From Sphingobacterium sp. BN32 (GTDB taxonomy: Bacteria; Bacteroidota; Bacteroidia; Sphingobacteriales; Sphingobacteriaceae), in NCBI RefSeq assembly GCF_030503615.1, contig NZ_CP129963.1, forward strand, positions 2,356,001 to 2,420,000: a stretch of 64,000 nucleotides of DNA. Reading direction: 5' to 3'. This document shows, piece after piece, positions 15,489 through 24,468 of the stretch. Every line of letters begins with the position of its first letter. The first letter of the stretch is position 1. The notes under the pieces were generated by a model, which made no database searches, was not told where the DNA came from, and worked only from the letters and a program-made list of their open reading frames with translations. Position numbers and translations under genes: made by a program.

Positions 15489-18227
15489 TTAACGCCAAAT
15501 ATTGACGTGTTGCACGCTGGTATCCTCACTGAAATGGTTTGCTAATGCGGCGACCTTCGAACGAATCAGCAACTTCCTACCCGCCATATTCTTGGTGAAG
15601 ATTAATTCGCAGGAACCGACCTCCTCGCGCCAGAAGCTTGCAAAATCATTCGCCAGTGCCGCACGCTTACTCAGCATTTCGGGCACAGCGTGATAATCAT
15701 ATTGCCTCAGTACTTTCAGCGCTAAACTCTTTCGAATAATAATATAGCGCGGCGAATTAATAGGTTCCACGACCTCTTGAATCATCTGCACAAACAAAGA
15801 CTTTTCATAGGTCGTTCCGCCATCCAAATGACAGAAGACCGCCCCTTCTCGATCCGCAAAGGTAAGAACACGAAGATCCTTCAAACTCGTTGTGAATATG
15901 CCGTTTTTGCATAAGGTTTTAATCAAGGCGTTTCCGATTTTGTATATATCCTTGGTTATATCCCTGTATTTGGCATAATATCGAAATGTTCTCATCGTCC
16001 TAGCAGAGAAAAATACGGTCCCTACAGCAAACATACCCATCATCAACGTACCTCCCGGCGCCCCCAACCACTTCATCATTTTCATGGAAATTTGCGTACT
16101 CCATTCTAAGTAAAATACTACAGCTGAGCCCAAGGAAGCTACCATATTTCCGATGGTCTTTTTCATTTCTGCAGCCTTCATTCCTTGATAAGCATCAGGC
16201 TCAAGAAAGGGCAGCTTTATCTCCTCCAACAGCTGTGTACCCTCAGCTATCGCCTCATTCCATTTTTGTGGAAGTCGGCTACGTTGGCCTGCCAAAACAA
16301 AACTATGCTTATTAAACTGCGTAATGTTCTCCTCATTTACCTCGGTCGGAAAAGCAATACGCGAAAGTCCATTCTCGATGCCACCACGTTCATCTTCTAC
16401 CAAGCCGACGAAGTTGCGGAAACGACGTCGCAATAGTGCGATCTCTTGCCCGCCATCAGCAACAGTTGAATCAACACAGGCAATATGCCAAATGTTACTC
16501 GTCTTATCCGGCACATTTAGGTTGGTGCGAATAGCCCGACCACGCATCTGATTGGATGAAACAAAAGAACCCACAACAGAGGCCAAAATAAGGCTATTGA
16601 TTGCTGGAGCATCCCATCCTTCCCCACGTAATGCTTTGGTACCTATCAAAACCTCAATTTCACCGGCCTCAAAAAGACGCGTAACAATGGCAACCATCCA
16701 ATCGCGACTTTGATCAGTAACCGGTATCATATAGTAGGCTGTATCGAAGACCAGCGGCTTGATATACAGCGATTCACTAGGATTCAACAATTGATATGCA
16801 GTCCGTAGCGGATCGACAGCTGCTTGAGGAAGGATAACAATCGTACCTGATAATACGCCTATTTTTTTGTTGTTTCGGTTATTCCTTCGCAATTGTTCAA
16901 AAATAGGCAGCACGCCAATCTTACGCAAGGGCGTCGAGTTTTCCGGGCTGTTGACTAGATATTCCTTACGCACGAAATCAGTAAGAATAACCTGTCGAAG
17001 GCTTCTTCCAATAATACCAAATTCAAAATTACTGATGTGTTCAATTGCGGTTAATTTACTTACACTAGCATGGAGCTTCTGAAGTATCTTAGTCCCTTGT
17101 TCGAACTTAATGCTGCGACGCTCAATGATACCTAAACGTCTTAATCGATTCAGTAATACCTTCCGTTCATCTTCGAAATGATCTTTAAAAAAACCTTTTT
17201 CTTCGAAAAGATAATTACGTAGAAGTTCCTCCATCCAGGAAAAGTCCAGATCGGGAAGTTGTAAATCCTCCTCCCGATGCGGAATCCCTAGCAATTCAAA
17301 ATGCAAGGAGCTGATTTCAATCGAGTGCGATCGAAGAAAAATCAAACTAGCGGAATAAAACGCCAAGTTCTCATGTATCTTGAATTCATTTGCCAAAGGG
17401 TCGACAACAGAAGGATGTGTGGAAATCGCTCGGATAAGGTTTTCATCATTCTTAATCTCTTCAAAAAGCTCGACCGCTCTGGTTCTATAGCTCCGAATAA
17501 GCTGAAGCTCCTCCGCCGTTGGCTGACAACAATAAACATAATCTTGATGCGGACATAAATCCCCCTGTTGTATCAACTCAGGCACCGTAATCTCAGCATC
17601 AATCGGACCATTTAGATCCAAATATCGGCTCCACTCCAACCCAGATACATCGTAGGGCGGGGTTGCTGTCAATCCTACCATTTTTGGCTCTATGCCTTTT
17701 TTTAGTCGATCGAGAGTTTGCCACCATTCATTTTTTAAATGATGTGCTTCATCCAGAATAAAGGTTTGCACAGCTTGTTCCTGAAGTCCTTTTAATATCT
17801 TGGGTAAATTCAGAAAATTCGAGCGTGCCTTTTCAACGACATCCGTTTCATCGACATAGTCCAATTTGAAGTTTCCCTCTTTACGGTCGTTGCAGGCCGC
17901 ATGCAAGCCCTGATAGGTCACGACAGTAATTAGCTTTGGATGCCGGATATCTTTCGAAATGTAATCAGGGACATCCTGCTGTTGAACAAACAATTCAGTG
18001 AACCGCTGTATCCATTGATTACGGATGGCGAGCGTTGGTGCTAATATGAGCGTGGGCTCTCCTAAGCGGAGCATAACTTCCAGCCCGAGAACCGTCTTTC
18101 CAGAACCTGGAGGAGCAATAACGTGTAAATGAGCATCGTCCATATGTGACGATAACTCATCAAGTACGCGTTGTTGATAGCTACGCCAGGGATATTTAAA
18201 TTTTATATTGGCAGAAAATACGCTCAT
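15489..18227 (-). CDS. Superfamily 2 DEAD/DEAH-box helicase with possible membrane segments
   Basis: A 912-residue protein. The N-terminal half is an SF2 helicase: Walker A APPGSGKT at about 38-45, ILAPTLAIRNQW (motif Ia region), ILDEAHHLKNEW (DEAH) near 155 and GLTATPP (motif III). The second RecA-like lobe carries VLIGTKALRGEGWDAPAINS and SSNQMRGRAIR (motifs V and VI). Near 695-745 two hydrophobic stretches (NMVASLGSAVVFYL, GGTLMMGMFAVGTVFF) could be membrane segments. A C-terminal domain of about 170 residues is not recognised. It resembles restriction- and defence-type helicases, but no nuclease or methylase is adjacent. Function is unknown. Confidence 0.85.
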   Translation of the reverse strand: MSVFSANIKFKYPWRSYQQRVLDELSSHMDDAHLHVIAPPGSGKTVLGLEVMLRLGEPTLILAPTLAIRNQWIQRFTELFVQQQDVPDYISKDIRHPKLITVVTYQGLHAACNDRKEGNFKLDYVDETDVVEKARSNFLNLPKILKGLQEQAVQTFILDEAHHLKNEWWQTLDRLKKGIEPKMVGLTATPPYDVSGLEWSRYLDLNGPIDAEITVPELIQQGDLCPHQDYVYCCQPTAEELQLIRSYRTRAVELFEEIKNDENLIRAISTHPSVVDPLANEFKIHENLAFYSASLIFLRSHSIEISSLHFELLGIPHREEDLQLPDLDFSWMEELLRNYLFEEKGFFKDHFEDERKVLLNRLRRLGIIERRSIKFEQGTKILQKLHASVSKLTAIEHISNFEFGIIGRSLRQVILTDFVRKEYLVNSPENSTPLRKIGVLPIFEQLRRNNRNNKKIGVLSGTIVILPQAAVDPLRTAYQLLNPSESLYIKPLVFDTAYYMIPVTDQSRDWMVAIVTRLFEAGEIEVLIGTKALRGEGWDAPAINSLILASVVGSFVSSNQMRGRAIRTNLNVPDKTSNIWHIACVDSTVADGGQEIALLRRRFRNFVGLVEDERGGIENGLSRIAFPTEVNEENITQFNKHSFVLAGQRSRLPQKWNEAIAEGTQLLEEIKLPFLEPDAYQGMKAAEMKKTIGNMVASLGSAVVFYLEWSTQISMKMMKWLGAPGGTLMMGMFAVGTVFFSARTMRTFRYYAKYRDITKDIYKIGNALIKTLCKNGIFTTSLKDLRVLTFADREGAVFCHLDGGTTYEKSLFVQMIQEVVEPINSPRYIIIRKSLALKVLRQYDYHAVPEMLSKRAALANDFASFWREEVGSCELIFTKNMAGRKLLIRSKVAALANHFSEDTSVQHVNIWR

Positions 18228-18435
18228 TCATGATCTTTTTCTAGGGATTAAGATACAGAAACAACAGAATCGAACCAAACGAATATACTATAGAATTGAT
18301 AGTTTAATCACGTGCCCAAGGTTGCAGCTTGTTCGTTTTCATATTTCTCTTAAATTTTAAGATTATTATTCTGTATATTTATGATAATTGCCTATCAGGC
18401 TCTACGAAAACAATATAACCGAAATCTAAACTTAA

Positions 18436-19017
18436 ATGACAGTCTCAGATCGAGATCTATTCCATTTAATACAGACTGATAATCAACGAGCATTCAAGGA
18501 GCTCATGAATCGGTATTGGCGGCCTATGTACTTGATGGCCGAGTCTGTATTGAACGATAGCCCCACCTCGGAAGATATTGTCCAGGACGTATTCATCAAT
18601 ATTTGGAACAAGCGGTCCAGCATTGATATCACCCACTCCATTAAAGTCTACCTTTTCGCATGCACCCGCTACCAAATCTATCGACAAATCCAACAGAAAA
18701 AGGCTCCTCATGTGGATATCGATCAGTTTAGCCAAATGGTTCCAGACCCTTACGATCCGCAGCAAGCGCTTGAATATCGAGATTTACTCGATCGCTTAGA
18801 AAGCCTGATCGACCAATTACCGCCTCGCTGTAGAGAGGTATATAGACTAAAACGCGAAGACAATCTTTCCCAAAAGGAAATCGCCGAAGCACTTCAAATT
18901 TCCAGAAAGTCGGTAGAAAACCAATTAACGATTGCGTTGAAAAAATTAAGAGCCGGACTGAGTAGGTATATATGGCTATCAACCTTTTTATTGTCGACTA
19001 TTGGGGGATTGATTTAA
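18436..19017 (+). CDS. ECF-type RNA polymerase sigma factor
   Basis: A 193-residue sigma-70 family ECF factor. Region 2 holds AFKELMNRYWRPMYLMAESV and EDIVQDVFINIWNKR; region 4 holds LPPRCREVYRLKREDNLSQ and EIAEALQISRKSVENQL near 150. It belongs to the FecI-like Bacteroidota sigma factors that pair with a FecR-type anti-sigma factor, which follows 31 bp downstream. The C-terminus ends in a hydrophobic stretch (YIWLSTFLLSTIGGLI), often seen in this group. Confidence 0.93.
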   Translation: MTVSDRDLFHLIQTDNQRAFKELMNRYWRPMYLMAESVLNDSPTSEDIVQDVFINIWNKRSSIDITHSIKVYLFACTRYQIYRQIQQKKAPHVDIDQFSQMVPDPYDPQQALEYRDLLDRLESLIDQLPPRCREVYRLKREDNLSQKEIAEALQISRKSVENQLTIALKKLRAGLSRYIWLSTFLLSTIGGLI

Positions 19018-19048
19018 AATAACGCTCTATATATGTAAACCTGTTATT

Positions 19049-20164
19049 ATGGAGCAATCAATTTTAAAATCCATTATTGATATTCTTTCACGAAAAGCCG
19101 ACAAGGAAAAGCTATCGGATATCGATAGCGAACTGCTTGAGACTTTTCAGAAGGATGAATGGCAGTTAAAATATGGTGCTCAAGATGAAGTCAAAAACAG
19201 AATTCACCAAGCAGTGCAGGCAGAAACGAAGAAAAAAATTATCTCTTACAATTTTAAGAGTACCTTATCGAAGATAGCTGCAATATTAATTGCGACACTT
19301 TCTATCGGATATTTCTTGATGAAACAGGGACCGAAGGACACATTGATCTCCAAGGAACAGCGGACGAGCAAGGTTGAAGCTTCCGGTTTAACTACTTCTG
19401 ATGGCGCGTACAAAGATCTTCATGCCATGAAGGTTGGAGAATCATTTACCAACGATAAATTTACGCTCGTCAAATCTAGTGCCGCCGTGCTGCGGATAGA
19501 ACCAAATGACGACACTAAGGAAATCATACAAATCAATATCAAAACTGCTGGGAACGAAACATATAGGATCGAGTTGGAAGATCAAAGCAGCGTGACACTT
19601 GACGTAAACAGCGAGCTATCTTTTCCGAACCGATTTGTTGAAAACAGCCGTATTGTTACCGTTGAAGGAAGGGCATATTTTGAAGTTCAGACAGATACTG
19701 CCAGACCATTCATTGTAAAATCAAATAAAATAGAGGCCCTTGTGACCGGAACCTCCTTTGTTTTCAGCAGCAAAAAAGATGAGAAATCAGCTTCGATATC
19801 ACTAATTGAAGGACGCTTACAAATCAAAGGAAATAATCATTCAAAACTGCTTAAGCCAGGGCAAAAAGGACATTTTAGTCCAGATGGGATAAAGGTTTCA
19901 GCATTTGATGAGTACGAAACATTAGCATTCACAAGAAACGAATTTATCTTTAATGACCAACCGATCAACGAGATTATGGCTGTCCTGTCGAATTGGTATC
20001 GTATGGAATATAGCTTAAAGAACGTTGACCCGGAAGCTTTCCGCTTCACACTAAAAATTGATCGCAAAAAGAGCATTCAGGAAGTACTAGAAATTATCGA
20101 GATGACGGGCGATTTAAAGGCTTCAATTGTGGGAAACAAAATAATAATCAGTTCCATGAAATAA
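19049..20164 (+). CDS. FecR-family anti-sigma factor
   Basis: A 371-residue membrane regulator: a cytoplasmic N-terminus of about 75 residues, one membrane segment (KIAAILIATLSIGYFLM), a periplasmic FecR domain with the motif GRAYFEVQTDTARPFIVKS near 210, and a C-terminal DUF4974-like part (RNEFIFNDQPINEIMAVLSN). Normally such a protein senses the state of a partner TonB receptor and controls its sigma factor. No TonB receptor follows; the next genes are DUF1080 and an oxidoreductase. Confidence 0.93.
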   Translation: MEQSILKSIIDILSRKADKEKLSDIDSELLETFQKDEWQLKYGAQDEVKNRIHQAVQAETKKKIISYNFKSTLSKIAAILIATLSIGYFLMKQGPKDTLISKEQRTSKVEASGLTTSDGAYKDLHAMKVGESFTNDKFTLVKSSAAVLRIEPNDDTKEIIQINIKTAGNETYRIELEDQSSVTLDVNSELSFPNRFVENSRIVTVEGRAYFEVQTDTARPFIVKSNKIEALVTGTSFVFSSKKDEKSASISLIEGRLQIKGNNHSKLLKPGQKGHFSPDGIKVSAFDEYETLAFTRNEFIFNDQPINEIMAVLSNWYRMEYSLKNVDPEAFRFTLKIDRKKSIQEVLEIIEMTGDLKASIVGNKIIISSMK

Positions 20165-20203
20165 CATATCTAAATGTAATACATAAACCTAACATAAATC
20201 AAC

Positions 20204-20920
20204 ATGACAAACGCCTTCCTTATCAGCAGCAGCATTTTTGCCATGCTCTTCGTAGGACTACAAAAACTTCCCCAGACTCATCAAGCAACGACCATCATCC
20301 AGCATAGCCAATCAGAGAAAAAAGGGCCTTGGATAGATCTCCTGGCGAACAACACATTAGATGCTTGGCATCAATACAACGGTTCCACCATCAAAGGATG
20401 GAAAGTGGAGAACGGCATGCTTTCTACCAATGGAAAAAACGGTGATATCGTAACCAATCAGGAATTTGAAAACTTCGAATTAGAAATGGACTGGAAGATA
20501 GAAAAGTCTGGCAACAGCGGCATATTCATTTATGTTGTGGAACATCCGGATCATAAACATATGTACCAGACAGGGCCGGAGTTTCAAATCATCGATAACG
20601 AAAACTATCCGCAAAAACTAACCGAGCAACAGAAGACGGGAGCCATGTCGGATGTCATTGCACCCAGTCTTTCGCCCTTGAAGCCCGCCGGTCAGTGGAA
20701 TAAAACAAAGATCGTTTCCAAAAATGGGAAGGTCGAGCACTGGTTGAATAAAAAGCTGATCCTAACCTATCAGATCGGATCTACTGAGCTGAAAGCACAG
20801 ATTGCTAAGAGCAAGTTTGCTGCACTGCCCTATGCCAAGGTGGCTAAGGGTAAGATAGGGATTCAAGATCATGGCGATCCCGTATATTTTAAAAACATCA
20901 AAATTCGTGAAATAAACTAA
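20204..20920 (+). CDS. DUF1080 protein (3-keto-disaccharide hydrolase domain)
   Basis: A 238-residue exported protein with a hydrophobic N-terminus followed by a DUF1080 concanavalin-like domain: WIDLLANNTLDAWHQYNG, GWKVENGMLSTNGKNGDI, FENFELEMDWKIEKSGNSGI and a TGPEFQIIDN motif near 128. Family members include enzymes that cleave 3-keto glycosides. The oxidoreductase 12 bp downstream could make the 3-keto sugar, so the pair is a plausible oxidise-then-hydrolyse unit. Confidence 0.9.
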   Translation: MTNAFLISSSIFAMLFVGLQKLPQTHQATTIIQHSQSEKKGPWIDLLANNTLDAWHQYNGSTIKGWKVENGMLSTNGKNGDIVTNQEFENFELEMDWKIEKSGNSGIFIYVVEHPDHKHMYQTGPEFQIIDNENYPQKLTEQQKTGAMSDVIAPSLSPLKPAGQWNKTKIVSKNGKVEHWLNKKLILTYQIGSTELKAQIAKSKFAALPYAKVAKGKIGIQDHGDPVYFKNIKIREIN

Positions 20921-20932
20921 ACCTAGAATACC

Positions 20933-22435
20933 ATGGAAAACAACTCGAGAAGAGAATTTATCAAAAATGCCAGTATGTTAACCGGATTTACTATCGTATC
21001 AAATACGGTCCTAGGCAAGAAATTTGGACATATTGCGCCCAGCGATAAACTGAATATTGCAGGGATTGGCGTCGGTGGAATCGGGAGAAGAAACCTTAAC
21101 AATATGAAAACCGAGAACATCGTAGCATTATGCGATGTTGACTGGAAATATGCCTCAAAAACCTTTAACGACTACCCGAAAGCGCAGCGTTTTAAGGATT
21201 GGCGCAAGATGTTTGATGAAATTGGAAAGAGCATTGACGCGGTATGCGTAGCCACGCCAGATCATACCCACGCCGGGGTAACAGCGCATGCGATTACCCT
21301 CGGCAAGCATACTTATACTCAGAAACCATTAACGCATAATGTGTATGAATCCAGGCTGTTGACGAAATTGGCAAAACAATACGGCGTAGCCACACAGATG
21401 GGAAATCAAGGTAACTCCTTCGATTGGTGCCGTGAGATTGCTGAATGGATTCAATCGGATGCGATTGGAGAGGTGTATGAAGTGCATTGTTGGACCAACC
21501 GTCCGATATGGCCTCAAGGATTAATGAAACCAAAAGAGGGCATGCCAATTCCTAAGGATTTGGATTGGAATCTATTCTTAGGACCTGCTGAGTATAGAGA
21601 ATATAATTCAGTCTACACACCTTGGAACTGGAGAGGTTGGTATGACTTCGGAACAGGTGCACTCGGCGATATGGCTTGTCACATTATGGACCCAATTTAC
21701 TGGGCATTGAACCTGAAGTACCCGACCAAAGTAAACGGAAGCTCAACCTTAAGTAATCTTTACTCGCCACCTCATGCAGAGATTGTGAAATACACATTCC
21801 CGGCACGTCCAAAAGCGGGCAAGGTGAAGATGCCGGAAGTCGACGTCTACTGGTATGACGGTGGATTGCTGCCGGACAGACCAAAAGAGCTGGCTCCAGG
21901 CATGATGATGGGCGATCCTGATGGGGGTATCATCTTCGTCGGTAAAAAAGGAAAGATCATGACCGGTTGTTACGGCATGAACGCTACACTCCTACCTGTG
22001 GAAAATATGAAGGATTTCAAAAAACCAAGCCCATGGATTCCTCGTGTAAAAGGCGGAAATGGCGATATCTGGAAAACCGATGCGCATGAGCAAGATTGGA
22101 TCAGAGCAGCAAAAGAATCGAAGGATAACCGAACTGAAACCAGTTCTAACTTCCAATTCTCGGGTCCATTTAATGAGATGGTCGTGATGGGCGTACTAGC
22201 TGTAAGGCTCCAAGCACTAAACCGAGAGCTGCTTTGGGATGGTGAAAACATGAGATTCACCAATATCAATCCTAACGATGAAATTAAAGTCGTTTCAGTT
22301 GATGAATTCAACGTAATTGACGGACACCCAAGGTTTAACCGTCAGTCAATTACCCTAAATGCGGCCCAAGCGGCTCAGGACTGGATCAATAAGCCATACA
22401 AAAACGGCTTCTCACTCCCACCAATGCCAAAATAG
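20933..22435 (+). CDS. Gfo/Idh/MocA oxidoreductase with Tat signal
   Basis: A 500-residue protein with a twin-arginine export signal (NSRREFIKNASMLTGFTI). A Rossmann domain follows (LNIAGIGVGGIGRRNLNNM near 37, ALCDVDW), then the family motifs VATPDHTHAGVTAHAI and GKHTYTQKPLTHNVYE with the catalytic-type Lys. The C-terminal part is typical of Bacteroidota periplasmic members. It likely oxidises a sugar or sugar derivative using a tightly bound NAD cofactor. It is last in the sigma-FecR-DUF1080 run and is followed by a terminator. Confidence 0.92.
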   Translation: MENNSRREFIKNASMLTGFTIVSNTVLGKKFGHIAPSDKLNIAGIGVGGIGRRNLNNMKTENIVALCDVDWKYASKTFNDYPKAQRFKDWRKMFDEIGKSIDAVCVATPDHTHAGVTAHAITLGKHTYTQKPLTHNVYESRLLTKLAKQYGVATQMGNQGNSFDWCREIAEWIQSDAIGEVYEVHCWTNRPIWPQGLMKPKEGMPIPKDLDWNLFLGPAEYREYNSVYTPWNWRGWYDFGTGALGDMACHIMDPIYWALNLKYPTKVNGSSTLSNLYSPPHAEIVKYTFPARPKAGKVKMPEVDVYWYDGGLLPDRPKELAPGMMMGDPDGGIIFVGKKGKIMTGCYGMNATLLPVENMKDFKKPSPWIPRVKGGNGDIWKTDAHEQDWIRAAKESKDNRTETSSNFQFSGPFNEMVVMGVLAVRLQALNRELLWDGENMRFTNINPNDEIKVVSVDEFNVIDGHPRFNRQSITLNAAQAAQDWINKPYKNGFSLPPMPK

Positions 22436-22477
22436 GGCTCAGCGTCTTAGGTAAAAATAAATAGTATTATAAATTAG

Positions 22478-22512
22478 AGAAGGCTGTCCAAGCGGGCAGC
22501 CTTCTTAACTTT
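22478..22512 (+). terminator. Terminator of the sigma/FecR/oxidoreductase unit
   Basis: AGAAGGCTG (22478-22486) and CAGCCTTCT (22497-22505) form a perfect 9-bp stem with a 10-nt loop, followed by TAACTTT. It lies about 40 bp after the oxidoreductase stop. Confidence 0.75.
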
Positions 22513-22630
22513 GAACACAGATTGAAATTCATCTTAGCATTCTTCTTTTGCTAAATTTGCCTATCTTCAAAGGACATCGATACATGCGTCTATGTAAAGA
22601 GGAAAGTTATTCGAGACTTCTTCGACACAG

Positions 22631-22726
22631 AACCCTTTCAAAGCCCTTTCAAACCCAATACAAACCCAATGCAGAACCCTTTTGAAAGGGGAATGAAAGG
22701 GGTTTAAATTGGGTTATATTGGGTTG
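22631..22726. repeat. Phased CCC/GGG repeat element, locus 1
   Basis: Between convergent genes. CCC tracts begin at 22633, 22644, 22654, 22665 and 22677. GGG tracts then begin at 22688, 22699, 22711 and 22721. Steps are 10-12 bp and average 11. Flanks are TTTC or AAT around the CCC tracts and GAAA or ATT around the GGG tracts, so units are AACCCAAT or CCCTTTC and their complements. The centre, CCCTTTTGAAAGGG (22677-22690), is nearly palindromic. A second element of the same design is at 49492-49605. Between the terminator and this element (22513-22630) nothing else is seen. Confidence 0.85.
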
Positions 22727-22762
22727 ATATTGCTTGCATGTCAGACTATGCTCATTTCCTCC

Positions 22763-24154
22763 CTACTTAGCCATTCGTACTATTTTGGGTGTAAAACTAC
22801 CCAAGACAGAAACCAACTCCTCCTGAAGACGCATCACTTTCTGTATATCCTTATAAGCCATAGGGGCCTCATCAACTGATCCTCCTAATAGCTCCACGCC
22901 CTTAGATTCCAGATCTGCTAACATCTCACTGCGGCGGATCGTATCCTTACATTCGCCGCGCGACTTGATACGTCCGGCCCCATGGGATGCAGAATTTATG
23001 CTCAGGGGATTTCCTTTCCCTTCTACAATATAACCTTGAGCCGTCATCGAACCTGGGATAATCCCTAAAACGCCCTCAGACGCCGGAGTTGCTCCCTTAC
23101 GATGTACGATACATTCTTTTCCATCGACAAACTCTTTCCAAGCGAAATTATGGTGATTTTCGATGGTCAGCATCGCTCTCTTTCCCAAAGCTTTTGCCAA
23201 TCGACGATGTATATCATCATGACAAGCCTTGGCATAATCGCCTGCCAAGTTCATAGCGGTCCAATACTCCTGTCCATCGTGTGTATCCAGATCTAACCAA
23301 GCCAAATGCTGTACTTGCTTTGGAAGTGGACACTGCTTCTGCGCCAAATAGGTATAATGCTTTGCAATGTTTGCGCCTAAGCCGCGAGAACCAGAGTGTG
23401 AGAGAACCGCTAGATAGGATCCCTTGCTAAGTTTCCAGTCTGCTCGATCTTCATACAAGTCGACAATCCCGAATTCCACAAAATGGTTTCCTCCGCCAGA
23501 AGATCCCAGCTGTTTATAGGCTTTGTCCTTTAAAGATTTTAACAGCGGTATTTCCTGAAATGCAGCATGCGAAAAGATCTCGTGATCTGCTCTTGACTTA
23601 TGCTTTTCATAGAGTCCAAAAGCCGTGTTATCTTTCAAGATATTCCGAAGTTGGAATTCGCGTCCCTTCAAATAGCTTGCAGGAAGATCGAATATCGACA
23701 GACTCATTCTACAGCCAATATCGACGCCGACGCCATAAGGAATAACTGCGTTATCGGTCGCTAGGACTCCCCCAATTGGCAATCCATAACCTGCATGTGC
23801 ATCTGGCATCAGTGCCCCCTGCACGGCGACAGGTAATTTCAGGGAATCGTAAAGTTGACGCTTTGCCAATTCGTCGATCTCGTTTTCTCCGAATATCTCA
23901 AAAGGAACACGTTGTGTCCGCAACTGATGCATTCTTACCTCTACCGGTTTGATCATCCCTTCGGCAACCTTTCCCCAGGTACCATGTCCCATGTATTTGT
24001 CTGGAAACAACAAGACTTGCTTGGCTTCCTGTAATATGGTTTCTTTTTTATCGCGCTTGCGATATCGCGATATTTGCCCTAGAGCAATATTTATCGCATT
24101 ATTTTGCGGAAAACCCAGTTTGATTAGGTCTTTCCCGGAAAGTTTATTTCCCAT
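22763..24154 (-). CDS. rtcB: RNA-splicing ligase RtcB
   Basis: RtcB joins 2',3'-cyclic phosphate (or 3'-phosphate) and 5'-OH RNA ends using GTP and Mn. The 463-residue protein shows MPDAHAGYGLPIGGVLA, YGVGVDIGCRMSLS, SSGGGNHFVEFG, SHSGSRGLGANIAKHY, ENHHNFAWKE and HGAGRIKSR, where the His accepts GMP; it holds the metal-binding Cys, Asp and His set. ATG 24154 is chosen because MGNKLSGKDLIKLGFP is a typical start; the upstream in-frame extension is not. The promoter at 24469-24500 would give a leader of about 300 nt. Confidence 0.96.
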   Translation of the reverse strand: MGNKLSGKDLIKLGFPQNNAINIALGQISRYRKRDKKETILQEAKQVLLFPDKYMGHGTWGKVAEGMIKPVEVRMHQLRTQRVPFEIFGENEIDELAKRQLYDSLKLPVAVQGALMPDAHAGYGLPIGGVLATDNAVIPYGVGVDIGCRMSLSIFDLPASYLKGREFQLRNILKDNTAFGLYEKHKSRADHEIFSHAAFQEIPLLKSLKDKAYKQLGSSGGGNHFVEFGIVDLYEDRADWKLSKGSYLAVLSHSGSRGLGANIAKHYTYLAQKQCPLPKQVQHLAWLDLDTHDGQEYWTAMNLAGDYAKACHDDIHRRLAKALGKRAMLTIENHHNFAWKEFVDGKECIVHRKGATPASEGVLGIIPGSMTAQGYIVEGKGNPLSINSASHGAGRIKSRGECKDTIRRSEMLADLESKGVELLGGSVDEAPMAYKDIQKVMRLQEELVSVLGSFTPKIVRMAK

Positions 24155-24468
24155 TGTAATAAAAATTGAATTGAATATTCCGGTTGATCCTGTAGATTGA
24201 AAGATCAAACAAAGACCATCCGATTTAAAATGACGGGCTTTTTAAATAAAACTTTCTTAGTTCCGTTACGAAGGAGGATACCTAGTAAGTCCTTAATTTT
24301 CATCAAGGAACACTTAAGTGCTACGTAAAATAAGAATAATAAGATCTTCTTAAGAAAAAAGCACGAAGCAAGCCACAGCAAATCCATTTGCTGCAAACGC
24401 TCGAGAAGTTGGGGTACTTACAAACATATCTTCGTCTTTTTTAAAGGGTTAAAAATATTTATCGGGGT
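24155..24468 (-). other. Long leader region upstream of rtcB
   Basis: About 310 bp between the strong minus-strand promoter and the rtcB start. It contains a 25-codon open frame directly after the predicted transcript start (24350-24427). Inside that frame is a hairpin with 7-bp arms CAGCAAA and TTTGCTG around TGGA. A minus-strand run of six T at 24355-24360 follows. A second open frame of 32 codons (24205-24303) is Lys/Leu-rich and unconvincing. Whether all of the region is cotranscribed with rtcB cannot be seen. Confidence 0.5.
24350..24427 (-). CDS. Possible 25-residue leader or small peptide upstream of rtcB
   Basis: ATG at 24427 lies about 35 nt after the predicted start of transcription, preceded by the purine-rich AAAAAAGACGAAGAT. 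The peptide begins MFVSTPTSRAFAANG, continues with the hydrophobic FAVACFVLF and ends at TAA. It has one Arg, no acidic residues and a hydrophobic half, so it could be membrane-associated or a regulatory leader. The coding part overlaps a perfect 7-bp hairpin. I do not recognise a family with certainty. Confidence 0.4.
   Translation of the reverse strand: MFVSTPTSRAFAANGFAVACFVLFS

Noticed and set aside
15461-15529. Upstream start of pxpB at 15529
   Set aside because: The added residues lack family similarity and would overlap the helicase gene end; ATG 15460 fits the family start.
22631-22726. Phased repeats as a CRISPR array or REP element
   Set aside because: Units are only 7-9 bp with 11-bp period, without 25-35 bp repeats and spacers. 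A standard REP hairpin does not fit the order of the two halves.
24205-24303. 32-codon frame in the rtcB leader
   Set aside because: Lys/Leu-rich, without a ribosome-binding site and without recognisable features; weaker than the 25-codon frame that follows the promoter directly.
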